DNA of 13,351 nucleotides, taken from positions 1-13,351 of the forward strand of contig VGML01000043.1 of assembly GCA_016866415.1 (NCBI GenBank), read 5' to 3'. The DNA is from Bacteroidota bacterium (lineage in GTDB: Bacteria > Bacteroidota > Bacteroidia > Flavobacteriales_D > Crocinitomicaceae). Under the pieces are notes generated by a model, which was given only the letters and a program-made list of their open reading frames with translations, made no database searches and had not been told where the DNA came from. The translations under genes and the position numbers were made by a program. This document shows, piece by piece, positions 12,621 to 13,351 of the stretch. How positions within the stretch are numbered: the first letter of the stretch is position 1; every line of letters starts with the position of its first letter.

Positions 12621-13351
12621 TTATTCAGAAATAGATTTAAATGGAATTATTTGATTTTCTTTCCATTGCAATAATTCAAATTGTTCTCCATTGAATCGAC
12701 CAAAAGTGTAAAAGTTTAACCATTCGCCAAGATTAAAATAAGTTGTATTTTCCAATTCAAATTTCAAGGGTAAATGTCTGTGTCCAAAAATATAATAGTC
12801 CCTATGTCTTTCTTTTTGTGCTGATTTAGTAAACTGATAAAGCCATTCTTTATTTAAGGAATTTAAATGAGCATCATCATCACCTGTGTTATTTCGACTC
12901 GTTTTTGAAAAATATTTCGCTAAAGGAATTCCGAAGTTTGGATGGAGTCGCGCAAATGCCCATTGACAAAAGCGATTTCGAAAAATCTTTTTAATGAGTT
13001 TATAACCTTTATCTCCAGGACCTAAACCATCTCCATGAGCAATATAGAAGGATTTTTGATTTATTACCAATTCTAGCTCATTGGGGTGAATTTCAACGCC
13101 TAATTCTGTTTTAAAGTAATCAAACATCCACATATCGTGATTACCAAGAAAGAAATGAACTGGAATTCCTTTTTCAGTTAATTCAATTATTTTTCCTTGC
13201 AAACGAACAAATCCTTTAGGAATTGCATGTTTGTATTCGAACCAAAAATCGAAAATATCACCAACCAGATAAATCGCTTTTGCATCTTTTTCTATTTCTG
13301 AAAGCCAAGCGACAATTTTCTTTTCTCGTTCTAAACTAGCGTCATTAGTTG
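12621..13351 (-). CDS. UDP-2,3-diacylglucosamine diphosphatase-like metallophosphatase (5' end outside window)
   Basis: The frame is open from the right edge to the TAA at 12621, about 243 residues visible. A TTG at 13202 is only an internal codon, since good family sequence continues upstream (AIYLVGDIFDFWFEYKH). Calcineurin-like metal sites seen are GDIFDFW, FFLGNHDMW, AHGDGLGPGDKGYK and FGHRHLP; the first site (DxH) lies beyond the edge. GDIFDFWFEY, GNHDMW and HGDG are typical of LpxH-type enzymes of Bacteroidetes, which cleave UDP-2,3-diacylglucosamine to lipid X and UMP in lipid A synthesis, at the inner membrane. It lacks a signal peptide in the part seen. It is the first visible gene of the run with tsaE, ald and the nuclease domain, 3 bp ahead of tsaE. 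LpxH-like is likely, but a paralogous phosphatase is possible. Confidence 0.87.
   Translation of the reverse strand, partial: TNDASLEREKKIVAWLSEIEKDAKAIYLVGDIFDFWFEYKHAIPKGFVRLQGKIIELTEKGIPVHFFLGNHDMWMFDYFKTELGVEIHPNELELVINQKSFYIAHGDGLGPGDKGYKLIKKIFRNRFCQWAFARLHPNFGIPLAKYFSKTSRNNTGDDDAHLNSLNKEWLYQFTKSAQKERHRDYYIFGHRHLPLKFELENTTYFNLGEWLNFYTFGRFNGEQFELLQWKENQIIPFKSISE

Noticed and set aside
13200..13202. TTG start giving a 193-residue phosphatase
   Set aside because: The frame stays open to the edge and encodes the conserved GDIFDFWFEY motif upstream, so the TTG is internal.

Overview
The window looks like an ordinary, AT-rich stretch of a Bacteroidota chromosome, most likely Flavobacteriales. 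Several signs point there: a DUF4924 protein, a Bacteroidetes-type alanine dehydrogenase with an N-terminal extension, a stand-alone HsdR-N-like nuclease domain, a stand-alone RRM protein, lipoproteins with short lipoboxes, starts without obvious Shine-Dalgarno sequences, and sites resembling the phylum's -7 promoter box TAnnTTTG. I see no rRNA, tRNA, CRISPR array, insertion sequence, phage gene or origin. The genes are packed tightly, and every CDS except the two cut by the window edges looks intact.

Layout. (1) 1-2398, minus: an envelope glycosylation pair. A 13-TM-like GT83/ArnT-type transferase overlaps by 14 bp a GT2 polyprenyl-phosphate-sugar-synthase-like enzyme that runs off the left edge. 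(2) 2461-2844, minus: a small unrecognised membrane protein whose start codon lies just beyond the sucD terminator. (3) 2893-3771, minus: sucD, with its own candidate promoter and a good intrinsic terminator. (4) 3839-7876, minus: a compact five-gene run, transcribed as CCA-adding enzyme, PF07929 (pRiA4b ORF-3-like) acidic protein, methyltransferase, TraB/GumN protein, FKBP lipoprotein. It is probably driven by a promoter so close to cca that the message may be leaderless. An RRM RNA-binding protein (7926-8498) lies upstream on the same strand. (5) A 208-bp divergent intergenic region. (6) 8707-10521, plus: a four-gene run of SiaC-like (DUF1987) phosphoprotein, 78-aa conserved-looking small protein, OmpH/Skp-like lipoprotein, DUF4924 protein. 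(7) 10523 to the right edge, minus: an overlapping run transcribed as LpxH-like lipid A phosphohydrolase (cut by the edge), TsaE, alanine dehydrogenase, HsdR-N-like nuclease domain. Its last stop is 1 bp from the convergent stop of the DUF4924 gene.

How the genes relate. There are two themes: RNA and tRNA maturation (cca, tsaE, RRM protein), and envelope biogenesis (GT pair, FKBP and OmpH-like lipoproteins, LpxH, TraB/GumN). Central metabolism contributes sucD and alanine dehydrogenase. I found no convincing undescribed defence or mobile system. The best leads are a SiaC-type phosphoprotein without its SiaA/B/D partners, next to an uncharacterised 78-aa gene; the alanine dehydrogenase with Gln where the family has its catalytic His; the stand-alone endonuclease domain translationally coupled to that gene; and the terminator placed directly against a start codon.
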